DNA of 64,000 bases from positions 744,001-808,000 of the forward strand of contig NZ_CP011451.1 of the NCBI RefSeq assembly GCF_001007935.1, read 5' to 3'. Source of the stretch: Nitrosomonas communis. Lineage in GTDB: Bacteria; Pseudomonadota; Gammaproteobacteria; Burkholderiales; Nitrosomonadaceae. The notes under the pieces are model-generated. The model saw only the letters and a list, made by a program, of their open reading frames with translations. It was not told the origin of the DNA and ran no database searches. Shown piece after piece: positions 16,206-26,749 of this stretch; the stretch's first letter is position 1, and each line of letters begins with the position of its first letter. The position numbers and the translations under genes were made by a program.

Positions 16206-19200
16206 TTATTCAGATTTTTCTTCTGAAGTAGGAGCATCTCGTGTTTCAACCTGATCTGTTTCAGCTTGGCTGGTCGCAGGCGGGGAATGCTTTGTACGGT
16301 AAGCCATCTTACTAATCACCACAAAAAAGAGCGGTACAAAAAAGATGGCAAGAAAGGTAGCGGCCAGCATGCCGCCGAACACGCCCGTTCCGATGGAATG
16401 CCGGCTCGCAGCACCCGCGCCAGAGGCAATCACCAGTGGAAACACACCCAGGATAAAAGCCATGGAGGTCATGATAATAGGCCGGAATCGAAGACGTGCC
16501 GCTTCAAGCGCAGCTTCGACTAAAGGTTCACCTGCTGCATAGCGTTGATTGGCAAACTCGACGATTAGAATCGCATTCTTGGCGGCAAGCCCAATCAGGG
16601 TGATGAGTCCGATCTGGAAATAGATATCGTTACTTAGGTCACGCGTCCAGATAGCCAGCAGGGCTCCCAGGACACCAAAGGGGATCGCCAGAATAACTGC
16701 AAACGGAATGGACCAGCTTTCATATAAGGCCGCCAGCACCAGGAAAACCATGAGCAAGGCGAATAAAAATACCAGCACGGCTTGCCCGCCGACCTTACGC
16801 TCCTGGAAGGAGATGCCGCTCCAATCGAGTGTGTAGCCTTTCGGCTCCAGGATTTCATGGGCTACTTGCTCCAATGCTTCCAGTGCTTGTCCTGAGCTAT
16901 AGCCGGGTGCAGCGCTTCCGAGTACGAGGGCTGAATTGAAGCCGTTGAAATGAGTCACCGGGTCTGGCCCGCTGCTGAACTCAGTGGTCACCACCGAATC
17001 GAGCGGAATCATTGACTGCGTATCATCACTGCGAGCGCGCACATAGATTTTGCTGATATCATCCGGGCTGGAGCGATATTCAGGTAGGGCTTCGGTTTGT
17101 ACCCGGTAAATACGGCCAAATTTTACAAAGTCGTTGATATACAGATTGCCGAAATAAGCCTGCATGGTATCGAATACTTCAGAGATAGGCACACCCAATG
17201 CTTTAGCCCGCTCCCGGTCTACCTGGGCATAGAGCCGGGGCGAGCTGACCCGGAAATTGGTACCAGCCACCGCGATCGCGGGATGTGCCATGGCCTGCGT
17301 GACAAATTCCTGAGCAGTGGCTGCAAATTCGGCAAAATCACCTCCGCTGGGGTCCTGCAATTGAACCGTGAAACCGCCAGTGGTGCCTAATCCGCTGATC
17401 GAAGGCGCATTAAATGCCAGGATTAAGGCTTCAGGGATTTTGGCAAACTCCTCAAAAGCCCCTGCAATCAGACCAGGCACCTGCTCCTCGGCATTTGGGC
17501 GCGTATCCCAATGATGCAACGGGATGAACATCGTGGCCTGATTCGTTCCGCGTGTACTGAACACAAAATTCTGACCAGCCAGCGTATCGGTTGAGTGAAC
17601 GGCAGCAATCGACTGGAAATATCCCTCTACCTTATTCAAAACCTCAGTGGTGCGTGCCAGTGAAGCCCCATCGGGCAACTGGATAACCGTAATAAAATAA
17701 CCCTGATCTTCTTCCGGCAGGAAACTCTCCGGGGTGATCTTAAACAAACCCAGAATAACGAATAGCAAGACCAGAAAGAGGGTCATGGACATCACCGACC
17801 GCTTGATGATAGCCCCGACAGTGCCTGTATAGCGTACCTGCACCCAATCAAACAGCCGGTTGAATAGCTTCCAGAATCCCCCGGGCGCACCATGACTGGG
17901 TTTAAGAACCAGCGCACATAAGGCAGGGCTGAGCGTCAGTGCCACGAAGCCGGAAATGGTCACCGAAAGCGCAATGGTAATGGCGAACTGCTTATACAAT
18001 TCACCGGTAATACCTCCCAGAAATCCCACCGGTACAAATACGGCAATCAGTACCAGCACAATCGCAATCACAGGCCCGGTCACCTCCTTCATGGCTTTTT
18101 TTGCCGCTTCGCGCGGTGCCAATCCGCCTTGGGTCATATGGCGCTCGACATTCTCTACCACTACAATGGCATCATCCACTACAATACCGATCGCCAGTAC
18201 CATACCAAAAAGGGTTAACGTATTGATTGAGAACCCCAGAGCCGCCATCCCGGCCAGTGTGCCAATGAGCGAGATCGGAACCGCGACAGTTGGAATGATG
18301 GTCGCTCGCCAGCTTTGCAGAAAAATAAAAACAACCAGAATCACCAGCAATGTGGCTTCAACCAGGGTTTTTACCACCTCTTTGATGGAAACATCGATAA
18401 ATGTGGTTGTGTCATACGGAATATCGTACGACACCCCTGCCGGAAAGCTTTTGGCCAGCCGATCCATTTCCTGACGTATCCGTTTTACGGTATCGAGTGC
18501 ATTAGCTCCGGGAGAAAGAAAGGTTAAAAGAAAGGTATTGGGTTTGCTATTCCATCTTCCCTCAAGATCATAGGATTGGGCTCCCAGTTCTACACGCGCG
18601 ACATCGCTCAACCGCACCATGGAGCCATCCGGATAGGCACGCACAATCATGTCCTCGAATTCCTTGACCTCGCTCATGCGACCACGTGTAATGACCGGAA
18701 TAGTTAGCTCGGTTGCTTGAGGTAAGGGTTCACGGCCTATTCTGCCAGCCGGAAAATCACGATTCTGATCGCGCACGACAGCTGCAATTTCAGTTGGAGT
18801 CAGATTGAGCTGCGCCATACGGATAGGGTCGAGAATAATTCTCATGGAATAGTTCTGCCCGCCGAAGATAGTGGCATCTCCCACACCCGGAAGCCGCTTG
18901 ATGTTATCGATAATCCGCAGCAATGCATAGTTTGAGAGAAAAACATTGTCATGCTTGGGATCAGTCGAGCTCAACGCAATGACCGCTAACAAATCAGGTG
19001 AAGTCTTTTTGACGGTGATCCCCTGGCGGATGACTTCAGCAGGAAGCTGGGGTTCGGCAAGACGTTGCCGGTTCTGCGTCTGTACCTGGGCAATATCGAT
19101 ATCCGTGCCAATCTCGAAGGTGAGTTTCAACGTCATATGCCCATCATTCGTGCTGGTGGATTCGTAATAAAGCAGATTATCGATGCCGGGTAGCTGCACT

Positions 19201-19400
19201 TCAATGGGTCGTGCTACCGCTTCTGCCACCACCTCTGCGCTGGCACCAGGATAATCCGCATCGATCTGCACCATGGGAGGGGTAATTTGAGGAAACTGCG
19301 CAATCGGCAGCGACTGTAAAGCAACCAACCCGACTACCACAATGATGATAGAGAGGACCGAGGCAAAGATGGGCCGGTCAATAAAAAAATGTGAACTCAT
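16206..19400 (-). CDS. RND multidrug efflux permease (HAE1 family, AcrB/MexB-like)
   Basis: 1064 residues, within the usual 1030-1070 range. Twelve transmembrane helices and two large periplasmic loops are recognisable. The proton-relay residues are present: the double Asp in VVDDAIVVVENV (TM4, about residue 407) and the Lys in GLAAKNAILIVEFA (TM10). The N-terminus (FFIDRPIFASVLSIIIVVVG) is diagnostic. It exports hydrophobic drugs or detergents from the inner membrane or periplasm using the proton gradient. Its ATG overlaps the stop of the fusion-protein gene by 4 bp, so it is the last gene of the efflux operon. No dedicated regulator is adjacent. Confidence 0.97.
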   Translation of the reverse strand: MSSHFFIDRPIFASVLSIIIVVVGLVALQSLPIAQFPQITPPMVQIDADYPGASAEVVAEAVARPIEVQLPGIDNLLYYESTSTNDGHMTLKLTFEIGTDIDIAQVQTQNRQRLAEPQLPAEVIRQGITVKKTSPDLLAVIALSSTDPKHDNVFLSNYALLRIIDNIKRLPGVGDATIFGGQNYSMRIILDPIRMAQLNLTPTEIAAVVRDQNRDFPAGRIGREPLPQATELTIPVITRGRMSEVKEFEDMIVRAYPDGSMVRLSDVARVELGAQSYDLEGRWNSKPNTFLLTFLSPGANALDTVKRIRQEMDRLAKSFPAGVSYDIPYDTTTFIDVSIKEVVKTLVEATLLVILVVFIFLQSWRATIIPTVAVPISLIGTLAGMAALGFSINTLTLFGMVLAIGIVVDDAIVVVENVERHMTQGGLAPREAAKKAMKEVTGPVIAIVLVLIAVFVPVGFLGGITGELYKQFAITIALSVTISGFVALTLSPALCALVLKPSHGAPGGFWKLFNRLFDWVQVRYTGTVGAIIKRSVMSMTLFLVLLFVILGLFKITPESFLPEEDQGYFITVIQLPDGASLARTTEVLNKVEGYFQSIAAVHSTDTLAGQNFVFSTRGTNQATMFIPLHHWDTRPNAEEQVPGLIAGAFEEFAKIPEALILAFNAPSISGLGTTGGFTVQLQDPSGGDFAEFAATAQEFVTQAMAHPAIAVAGTNFRVSSPRLYAQVDRERAKALGVPISEVFDTMQAYFGNLYINDFVKFGRIYRVQTEALPEYRSSPDDISKIYVRARSDDTQSMIPLDSVVTTEFSSGPDPVTHFNGFNSALVLGSAAPGYSSGQALEALEQVAHEILEPKGYTLDWSGISFQERKVGGQAVLVFLFALLMVFLVLAALYESWSIPFAVILAIPFGVLGALLAIWTRDLSNDIYFQIGLITLIGLAAKNAILIVEFANQRYAAGEPLVEAALEAARLRFRPIIMTSMAFILGVFPLVIASGAGAASRHSIGTGVFGGMLAATFLAIFFVPLFFVVISKMAYRTKHSPPATSQAETDQVETRDAPTSEEKSE

Positions 19401-20638
19401 GGCATTTTATACGTGACGTGATCTGCAGAAGGAGTTGAAGCAGAAATACTCTCGTTCTGCATCTCAACAGCATTTACTCGCGTTCCTGGCAGGACACGAT
19501 GAAACCCGCCTACCACCACACGTTCGCCGACATGCAGACCGGAGTCAATCAGCCATTCATCGCCATGCCAAGTGCTAGCCTGGACCGGCCGCAGCTCTGC
19601 TTTCTCTTCTTCGTCAATCACATAAACAAATGAGCCGGTTGTTCCCTGCTGCACAGCACGCTGCGGGATGAGAATAGCATTCGTTCGAATATAACCCTTG
19701 AGGCGAATCTTGACAAACTGGCCAGGAAAAAAATAAGAGCGTCCCGGCGCTTCTTTCCCTTCCGGATTGGGAAATTTGAATCGACCTTGCAACGTACCTG
19801 TCTCAGGCCGTAAAGCGATGTCGGCAAAATCGAGCACTCCTTCTTCCGGATACACACTTCCATCAGAAAAAATCATTATGCCCCTTAATTGAAAAATATC
19901 AGGCCTCTGAATTTTTTGATCGGCTAGTTCGCGACGGCGGCGCAGCAGATAACTTTCGGGAACACTTACATTCACATACATGGGATCCAGCTGGTCGATG
20001 GTTGCCAGTAAGGTCGTCTGGGCCGAGATCAACCGCCCTTCGTAGAATTTGCTTCGACCGATGCGACCACTCACAGGCGCTGTAATCAGGGTATTGTCCA
20101 GATCGAATTTCGCTTTGATTAGATCATTCTGCGCAGCTTCCAGGGCAGCCCTGGCTGCCAGCACCTCGGCCTCGGCATCATCAACATCCTTTTTGCTGAC
20201 AGCCTGTTTTTTTAGCAGCGGCTTCACACGCTCCAAATCATTCCTGGCCTGAGTCACCCGAGCCTGGGCCTCGGCTACTTTCGCTTTGCTGCTAAGGTAA
20301 ATGGCTTTAAATGGCACGGGATCAATCAGGTAGAGTCGGTCCCCTTCTTTAACATCTCGACCTTCCGTAAAAAACACCTTTTTAATAATGCCGCTGACCT
20401 GCGATCGAATCTCCACGGGACGGAAGGCTTCAGTTTGCCCGATGAATTCCGGTTGATCCTCAATCGTTCGTGCCGTCACTGTCATGACTTCCACCTGCGG
20501 AACAGGCGGTAATAAATCGGTGGATGGTTGCTCGTCACAGCCGGCAAGCAGAAGCAGGCATAAGCTGACACTCATGCCTGTTACGACATGTCCAGTACGA
20601 GCAATCAATACAGTTAACCTTTGGATCATTTGGCACAT
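19397..20638 (-). CDS. RND efflux periplasmic adaptor (membrane fusion) lipoprotein
   Basis: About 413 residues. It has a lipoprotein signal with lipobox LLLAGC, then the biotinyl-lipoyl-like domain (VRSQVSGIIKKVFFTEGRDVKEGD type), an alpha-hairpin rich in Lys/Ala/Glu (residues about 110-185) and beta-barrel domains (SGRIGRSKFYEG; PGQFVKIRLKG). It links the inner-membrane pump to the outer-membrane channel. The frame opens upstream at a GTG (20653), but the ATG at 20638 is preferred because GGAG lies 9 nt before it. It sits between the channel gene (96 bp upstream by frame) and the permease gene (4-bp overlap). Confidence 0.95.
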   Translation of the reverse strand: MCQMIQRLTVLIARTGHVVTGMSVSLCLLLLAGCDEQPSTDLLPPVPQVEVMTVTARTIEDQPEFIGQTEAFRPVEIRSQVSGIIKKVFFTEGRDVKEGDRLYLIDPVPFKAIYLSSKAKVAEAQARVTQARNDLERVKPLLKKQAVSKKDVDDAEAEVLAARAALEAAQNDLIKAKFDLDNTLITAPVSGRIGRSKFYEGRLISAQTTLLATIDQLDPMYVNVSVPESYLLRRRRELADQKIQRPDIFQLRGIMIFSDGSVYPEEGVLDFADIALRPETGTLQGRFKFPNPEGKEAPGRSYFFPGQFVKIRLKGYIRTNAILIPQRAVQQGTTGSFVYVIDEEEKAELRPVQASTWHGDEWLIDSGLHVGERVVVGGFHRVLPGTRVNAVEMQNESISASTPSADHVTYKMP

Positions 20639-20749
20639 AGACTCAGACTCCACTCTCTTAGTTCTTAATTATTCTTATTTAAAGTAAGGGTCTTCAAAAA
20701 ATCAGCTTCCGCGAACACTCAACCTCAATGCTTAAACAGCCTTCTCTCA

Positions 20750-22246
20750 TCACGGCAACCATCCTCCACCCAACGCTTTGTAAAGTTGAACCACTGACAC
20801 CAGGTGAAGCCGGTGGCTTGCCATGAGCGCGAATTCGGCATCGAACAGCGTGCGCTTGGCCAGAAGCACATCAACATAGCTGGTAATACCTCCTTGGTAA
20901 CGAAGATCAGCGGTACTTAAAGCTGAGCGAAGCGCCTCGACCTGCTCTTGTTGTGCCTTACGCTGTTCGTTGGCGGTGCGAATCGCTACGAGGGCATCTT
21001 CTACCTCTTTGAACGCGACCAGAATGGTCTGCTCGTATTGTGCCAAGGCCTGTTTTGCCTGCGCTTCTGCAGCGCGTTGCTGAAAACCCAGGCTTTGTGC
21101 ATTCAGTAGCGGGCCTGCCAGCCCAATTCCACCTACGCCAAACTTACTATCCGAAAGCAATAAATTGGACAAGGACGGGCTGGCCACACCGAGGAAACCT
21201 GTTAATGAAATTTTGGGAAATCGTTCCGCTTTGGCTACTCCAATCCTGGCAGTGGCCGCTGCTAAAGTTTGTTCTGCCTGAAGAATATCAGGGCGTCGTT
21301 GCAATAACTCGGAAGGCAGGCCGGCCGGTATTTCAGGCGGTATCAGCTGCTCTGTAAGAGAACGTCCACGTACAATCGATATCGGATTTCTTCCCAGCAA
21401 CACACTGAGTTCATTTTCTTTCTGAATCATTAACCGATCAAGCTCTGCCACCCGGGCAGCGGCATTAGCCCGCTCCGCCTCAAACTGATCCAGATCGAGA
21501 CGGGAAACGACCCCTTGTTGCAACTGTGCCCGGGAAATGTTAACTGACTCTTCCCACGAAGACAATGCCCGCCTGGCAATATCCAATTGCATATCAAATT
21601 GCAAAAGGTCAAAGTAGGCTTGCGCCACCGCGCCGACTAATGTTAGCACGATAGCACGCCGGTTTTCCTCACGCGCAAGGAGATCAGCACGAGCAGCCTC
21701 ATTGGAGCGACGGATCCTGCCCCAGATATCCACTTCCCAATTCAGGGTGGTCTGGCCAAAATAATTAAAAGCTGACGGAAATCCGGGCGGAGCGAATCCA
21801 CCGAGCTTGCCAGCCACTGGGGCATTGGCTGACACGTCCATTTTCGGTAGAAAATCCATGCGGGCAATATTTAGACGGGCCTGAAGCTCCTCAACACTGG
21901 CCACAGCTTGTTTCAGGTCTTTATTTTCCAGCAAAGCCTGATTGATCAGGTGGCGGAGTTCTTCATCCTGCAGAAGCTCCCACCAGGAAAGATTGGCAAT
22001 AGACTGCCCCTCCGTCTCCGTCATACGAAAATTATCAGCCATGTCGATACGAGGCCGTGCATAATCAGGGCCCATGGCACAGGATGCGAGCAACAGAATC
22101 GGCAGCAACCACACCATACGAAACCAGCTATTCTGGCAGTCATAGTATTTCATTCCTGATAGACAGGGTGTCAGGAATCCTTGGCTGAATCTAATCAATC
22201 TAACCAAGGCCATGCTGATGGTATCCACCCGTTTAAAATTCATCAT
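20750..22246 (-). CDS. RND efflux outer-membrane factor lipoprotein (OprM/NodT family)
   Basis: 498 residues as the longest frame. The lipobox LLLASC is followed by AMGPDYARP, the standard mature start of OprM-like channels. Two repeated halves contain long coiled-coil helices (QAVASVEELQARLNIAR ... ; DLDQFEAERANAAARVAELD) and the RRPDILQAEQTLAAATARIGVAKAE motif. The first ~45 residues are unusual, so translation may start later (ATG codons at 22213 or 22153). As first gene of the operon it precedes the adaptor and permease, an order less common than adaptor-permease-channel. Confidence 0.95.
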   Translation of the reverse strand: MMNFKRVDTISMALVRLIRFSQGFLTPCLSGMKYYDCQNSWFRMVWLLPILLLASCAMGPDYARPRIDMADNFRMTETEGQSIANLSWWELLQDEELRHLINQALLENKDLKQAVASVEELQARLNIARMDFLPKMDVSANAPVAGKLGGFAPPGFPSAFNYFGQTTLNWEVDIWGRIRRSNEAARADLLAREENRRAIVLTLVGAVAQAYFDLLQFDMQLDIARRALSSWEESVNISRAQLQQGVVSRLDLDQFEAERANAAARVAELDRLMIQKENELSVLLGRNPISIVRGRSLTEQLIPPEIPAGLPSELLQRRPDILQAEQTLAAATARIGVAKAERFPKISLTGFLGVASPSLSNLLLSDSKFGVGGIGLAGPLLNAQSLGFQQRAAEAQAKQALAQYEQTILVAFKEVEDALVAIRTANEQRKAQQEQVEALRSALSTADLRYQGGITSYVDVLLAKRTLFDAEFALMASHRLHLVSVVQLYKALGGGWLP

Positions 22247-22665
22247 CGCAGCAGTTACTATCTTCTAAAACAAGCATGCTTTGAATCCAGCAGCAGGCCA
22301 GGCGGTAGGGGTTCAGGGCTATCTTTATGGCACAACAGTATCTCTACCTGGGCGCCCAGTGTAATATGGTAGAAATCGAGAGCCTCTTCACAACCTCCAC
22401 CGAAAAACAGATAAGGTTCGATAAATGTGTCTGGCATGGTACTTCCTTGAAAAAAAATGACGGCTGAGGCCTGATCGCGATTTGCCTTGTCCCTGGATCA
22501 CCACACGCTCCACCCCGTCCAACCACGGTTTCTTCAGGATGAAGGCTCTGCTCATGATAACCCATTGTATTTGAAAGTAATTGGTTGATCTAGCTTTCAA
22601 CATGACAGATTGTACTTGATCTAGCAATATAAGAACAGGAGATGCACCTTTTGCACCGGTTGGGG
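22247..22665. repeat. Noncoding gap containing a partial family C homologue
   Basis: On the minus strand 22466-22541 reads AACCGTGGTTGGACGGGGTG then GAGCGTG.GGTGATC, collinear with the left part of the element at 6679-6924 (AACCGTAGTTGGACGGGGTG, GAGCGTATGCTGATC). No matching right terminal repeat is evident, so it is a fragment. The rest of the gap shows no gene. Confidence 0.5.
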
Positions 22666-24738
22666 CTATACCCGCAGATACGCATTTTTATCCCCTAGCC
22701 AGCGCTGGAGATGACGCTGGGCTGCTTCGGGGTAGTCACGCAGCAAGGTTTCAGCCACGGTCCTGGCTGCTTCCAATAAATCCATATCCTGCTGCAGATC
22801 AGCGAAGCGCAGCATCGGAATGCCACTCTGGCGGGTGCCCAGAAATTCTCCCGGGCCCCGCAGTTTGAGATCCTGACGTGCAATTTCAAACCCATCGCTA
22901 TGCTCGAAGATGATACGCAGCCGTTCGCGCGCAATTTGGGACAATGGTTTCTGATATAGCAATACACATATTCCCGCTTCACTGCCACGACCAATACGAC
23001 CACGCAGCTGGTGAAGCTGTGATAACCCCATGCGCTCTGCATGCTCGATCACCATCAAACATGCATTCGGCACATCCACACCGACCTCTATCACGGTCGT
23101 CGCAACCAGTAACTGAACCTCTCCCTGGCTGAATGCGCTCATGATGGCAGATTTATCCTGTGCATTCAACCGGCCGTGTACCAGGTTGATTTTTAAATCA
23201 GGAAAAGTCTGGCTTAAAAACTCATAGGTTTCGACGGCTGTTTTAAGTTGCAATGCCTCGGATTCTTCAATCAATGGGCAGACCCAATAAGCCTGCTTAC
23301 CTGCCTGACAGGCTTCCCGCACACGCGCAATCACTTCACTGCGTCGGCTTTCATCGATCAGCTTGGTAACGACCGGTGACCTGCCTGGCGGCAGTTGATC
23401 AATGACCGATACATCCAGATCAGCGTAATAGCTCATCGAAAGCGTACGCGGGATAGGGGTTGCGCTCATCATCAATTGGTGCGGCAGCCAGTTGGGTTCA
23501 CTCCCTTTCTCTCGCAAGGCCAAGCGTTGATGGACACCGAATCGGTGTTGCTCATCAACAATGACCAACCCCAATCGAAAAAACCGGACCTGCTCCTGAA
23601 ACAAGGCATGCGTGCCCACCACCAGCATGGCGTGACCCGCAGCGATTTGGTTCAGCTCAAGATCACGCTGTTTCTTTTTCTGGCTGCCGGATAACCAGGC
23701 CACGGTGACACCGAGCGGGGCAAACCAGCTCAAAAATTTTTGATAATGCTGTTCCGCAAGAATCTCGGTTGGCGCCATGACGGCAACCTGGTAGTCATTT
23801 TCGATGGCTTGTAACGCTGCCAGTGCAGCCACAATTGTTTTGCCACTGCCCACATCACCTTGCAACAGGCGCTGCATGGGGCTGGTCGTAGAGAGATCGC
23901 TCTTGATTTCAGCCAGCACTTTTTTCTGGGCAACCGTTAGCTCAAAAGCAAGCGTTGCAAGCAACACGTGGGTTAAATGGTTCCTCTCCTGTAAAGCAGG
24001 CGCTCGGTAACTTCGCCGCTGACGATAATGCATGCGCATGGATAATTGCTGCGCCAATAACTCATCAAACTTGATTCGACGCCAGGCCGGATGAGTGCGA
24101 GATTGCAGTAAATCGATGGTGATATCAGGGGGAGGCTGATGCAAAAGAGCAATACTTTCTCTAAATCCTAACAACTGATAGTGCTGCAATATGGCTTCCG
24201 GCAGTGTTTCTGCCATGTACTCTCTGCTATGGCCCCTACTTAGCGCTTGCTGAATCAGTTTGGCAAGAGCGGTTTGAGTAACACCCGCTGTGATGGGATA
24301 AACAGGAGTCAAGGTGTCAGCAAGCGGTGATTCTTCATGCACGATGCGACACTTGGGATGAACCATTTCTGCACCAAAGAAGCCGGTACGTGCTTCGCCT
24401 AATACCCTTACCCGGGCGCCTATCGAATAGGCTTTCACCTGGCTGGGATAAAAGTGAAGAAAGCGGATAAAAAGGATGCCGCTGGCATCCTTTACCTGAC
24501 ACACCAGCTGCCGCCTTGAACGCGTGATGACCTCACAATGGATAATAACCCCCTCTACCTGTACCTGGCCAGTTTTACCGTCCGGAATATCCCTGATGGG
24601 ATAAAGCCTTGTCTCATCTTCATAGCGAAGAGGCAGATGCAGAATCAGCTCTAATTCACTGCGAATACCTAACCTGACAAGCTTTTGCTGCAGCTGTGGA
24701 TTGAGAGAAGAAAAGTGATCGTTTTTCAGTGCGTTCAA
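22666..24738 (-). CDS. recG: ATP-dependent DNA helicase RecG
   Basis: 690 residues, the normal length. The N-terminal wedge/OB-fold domain binds branched DNA. Helicase motif I is LLQGDVGSGKTIVAA, motif II is IVDEQHRFGV (DEQH box), motif III is MSATPIPRT, and motif VI is QLRGRIGRG, followed by the TRB region of RecG proteins. It reverses stalled forks and processes Holliday junctions. It is 62 bp downstream of the ridA homologue on the same strand, and the two may share a transcript. No defects are seen. Confidence 0.97.
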   Translation of the reverse strand: MNALKNDHFSSLNPQLQQKLVRLGIRSELELILHLPLRYEDETRLYPIRDIPDGKTGQVQVEGVIIHCEVITRSRRQLVCQVKDASGILFIRFLHFYPSQVKAYSIGARVRVLGEARTGFFGAEMVHPKCRIVHEESPLADTLTPVYPITAGVTQTALAKLIQQALSRGHSREYMAETLPEAILQHYQLLGFRESIALLHQPPPDITIDLLQSRTHPAWRRIKFDELLAQQLSMRMHYRQRRSYRAPALQERNHLTHVLLATLAFELTVAQKKVLAEIKSDLSTTSPMQRLLQGDVGSGKTIVAALAALQAIENDYQVAVMAPTEILAEQHYQKFLSWFAPLGVTVAWLSGSQKKKQRDLELNQIAAGHAMLVVGTHALFQEQVRFFRLGLVIVDEQHRFGVHQRLALREKGSEPNWLPHQLMMSATPIPRTLSMSYYADLDVSVIDQLPPGRSPVVTKLIDESRRSEVIARVREACQAGKQAYWVCPLIEESEALQLKTAVETYEFLSQTFPDLKINLVHGRLNAQDKSAIMSAFSQGEVQLLVATTVIEVGVDVPNACLMVIEHAERMGLSQLHQLRGRIGRGSEAGICVLLYQKPLSQIARERLRIIFEHSDGFEIARQDLKLRGPGEFLGTRQSGIPMLRFADLQQDMDLLEAARTVAETLLRDYPEAAQRHLQRWLGDKNAYLRV

Positions 24739-24800
24739 GTGAGTTGCTTGTTTACCTTTCGTGGTGATTTTCCTGTCTGAATGACTGAGCTATCGCCTGA

Positions 24801-25190
24801 TTATTTAGACATTACCATTACCGCATCCATTTCCACCAGTGCGCCCCGTGGCAACGAGGCTACACCAATCGCTGCTCGCGCAGGATAGGGCTGGCTGAAA
24901 TGATGGGACATGATTTCATTGACCTTGGCAAAATGGGCGAGATCCGTTAAATAAACATTTAATTTGACAATATCACCCAGACTGCCGCCGCTTGCTGTGG
25001 CCACAGCTTTCATATTGAGGATGACGCGCACGATTTGTGATTCGATTCCTTCGACCATTTGCATGGTCGCTGGATCCAGCCCAATTTGACCAGAAAGATA
25101 GACCGTTTCTCCTCCACTCACTCGTACCGCCTGTGAATAAGTACCAATCGCTTGCGGGGCATCAGCCGTCTGGATAATTTGTTTATTCAT
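24801..25190 (-). CDS. ridA: RidA family enamine/imine deaminase
   Basis: 129 residues, typical of the YjgF/YER057c/UK114 family. It hydrolyses reactive enamines and imines made by pyridoxal-phosphate enzymes such as threonine dehydratase, forming a cytosolic trimer. The conserved pieces are present: [28 protein letters not shown]-like [13 protein letters not shown], and the C-terminal [24 protein letters not shown], which includes the substrate-binding Arg and the Glu near the end. An AGGAG-like GAGGAGATAG precedes the start. Confidence 0.95.
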   Translation of the reverse strand: MNKQIIQTADAPQAIGTYSQAVRVSGGETVYLSGQIGLDPATMQMVEGIESQIVRVILNMKAVATASGGSLGDIVKLNVYLTDLAHFAKVNEIMSHHFSQPYPARAAIGVASLPRGALVEMDAVMVMSK

Positions 25191-25443
25191 TCTATCTCCT
25201 CGATTATTAAAATAATATAATTTCAGTTAATGACGCTCGTTCAAAGTTTGTGAGAAAGTTTATGAGAAAATCGGTTGTATGTTCTGCTGTGATTCTGCTC
25301 TCATAGCTGTGTTCTTATAGCTGTGTTTTGTTCGCCTTATTCCTGGCCACCTGCTACGATTTTCTTTCACAAGCGCTAAGCGCTGGGTCAATTTTCAATA
25401 AATCCTTATTTATTACCGTTATTCTGATTACTTAAACACATCC

Positions 25444-26697
25444 ATGCAAAAACTTGTGATTCATGGTGGCAACCCACTTTGTGGTGAAATAAGCATTTCC
25501 GGTGCAAAAAATGCCGCATTACCTGCGCTGTGTGCCTCATTGCTGACAAATGACACACTCAAACTCAGAAATATCCCTGATCTCAAAGATGTCACGACCA
25601 TGATGAACTTGTTGAAACAAATGGGCGTCACTATCTTAACAAACGATCCATCAGAAATGGAGTTATCTGCGGCCCATCTTACCAATCCAACCGCACCGTA
25701 TGAAATGGTCAAAACCATGCGTGCCGCCATACTGGTACTTGGTCCATTACTGGCTCATAAGGGGGAGGCCATCATTTCCCTGCCCGGTGGCTGTGCCATC
25801 GGCCTGCGCCCTGTCGACCAGCATATTAAAGGTCTCCAGGCCATGGGTGCAGAAATCAAGATTGAACATGGTTATATTCATGCCAAAGCTACCAAATTAG
25901 TTGGGACACGGATTGTGATGGATATCGTTACTGTGACCGGCACCGAAAATCTCATGATGGCAGCTTGCCTGGCTTCTGGCTTAACGATACTGGAAAATGC
26001 GGCACGTGAACCCGAGATTATTGATCTAGCGCAGTGCCTGATTAAAATGGGAGCAAACATTGAGGGTGCCGGAACAGATGTCATTACTATTCAAGGGGTC
26101 GAAGCATTGCATGGTTGCATGCATGATGTCATGCCTGATCGCATTGAAACCGGCACTTTCCTAACCGCCGTTACTGCCAGTAGCGGCGAAATCCACCTGA
26201 AAGGCGCACGAGCAGATATGCTGGATGCGGTCATCGATAAATTGCAGGAGGCAGGGGCCATCATTAATTCAGAGGAAAACTGGATTCATCTCACGATGAA
26301 CAAACCACCCAAATCAGTCAGTTTGCGAACGGCACCCTACCCTGCTTTCCCAACCGATATGCAAGCCCAGTTCATGACACTCAACAGTGTAGCTAATGGC
26401 ACGGCTATCATTACTGAGACTATTTTTGAAAACCGTTTCATGCATGTTCAAGAATTGAGGCGCATGAATGCCGAGATTACGGTAGAAGGTAACACTGCCA
26501 TTGTGCATGGCATACCTAAGCTTGATGGAGCGAATGTTATGGCCACTGATCTACGCGCATCAGCCAGCCTGGTGATAGCAGGACTGGTTGCGCAGGGTGA
26601 AACAGTGATTGATCGAATTTATCATCTTGATCGTGGCTATGAGCGCATTGAACAAAAATTAGTACACTTGGGTGCCAGGATTGCACGCATAAATTAA
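25444..26697 (+). CDS. murA: UDP-N-acetylglucosamine 1-carboxyvinyltransferase (MurA)
   Basis: 417 residues. It catalyses the first committed step of peptidoglycan synthesis, transfer of enolpyruvate from PEP to UDP-GlcNAc. Lys22-Asn23 (AKNAALPAL) and the catalytic Cys at position 117 in [16 protein letters not shown] match the family, and the fosfomycin-sensitive Cys is retained rather than replaced by Asp. The C-terminus [17 protein letters not shown] is standard. It is monocistronic here: a 253-bp noncoding leader precedes it and a strong terminator follows at once. Confidence 0.97.
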   Translation: MQKLVIHGGNPLCGEISISGAKNAALPALCASLLTNDTLKLRNIPDLKDVTTMMNLLKQMGVTILTNDPSEMELSAAHLTNPTAPYEMVKTMRAAILVLGPLLAHKGEAIISLPGGCAIGLRPVDQHIKGLQAMGAEIKIEHGYIHAKATKLVGTRIVMDIVTVTGTENLMMAACLASGLTILENAAREPEIIDLAQCLIKMGANIEGAGTDVITIQGVEALHGCMHDVMPDRIETGTFLTAVTASSGEIHLKGARADMLDAVIDKLQEAGAIINSEENWIHLTMNKPPKSVSLRTAPYPAFPTDMQAQFMTLNSVANGTAIITETIFENRFMHVQELRRMNAEITVEGNTAIVHGIPKLDGANVMATDLRASASLVIAGLVAQGETVIDRIYHLDRGYERIEQKLVHLGARIARIN

Positions 26698-26727
26698 AAA
26701 ACCCCAGTAATGAGTTACTGGGGTTAG
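26697..26727. terminator. Intrinsic terminator between murA and a convergent gene
   Basis: A perfect 11-bp stem, AACCCCAGTAA / TTACTGGGGTT, with a 3-4-nt loop is preceded by an A-run immediately after the murA stop. The A-run gives a T-run on the minus strand, so it fits best as a terminator for the convergent gene at 26750 but may serve both. Confidence 0.85.
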
Positions 26728-26749
26728 AGTATACGGCTCTGAAATAAAA

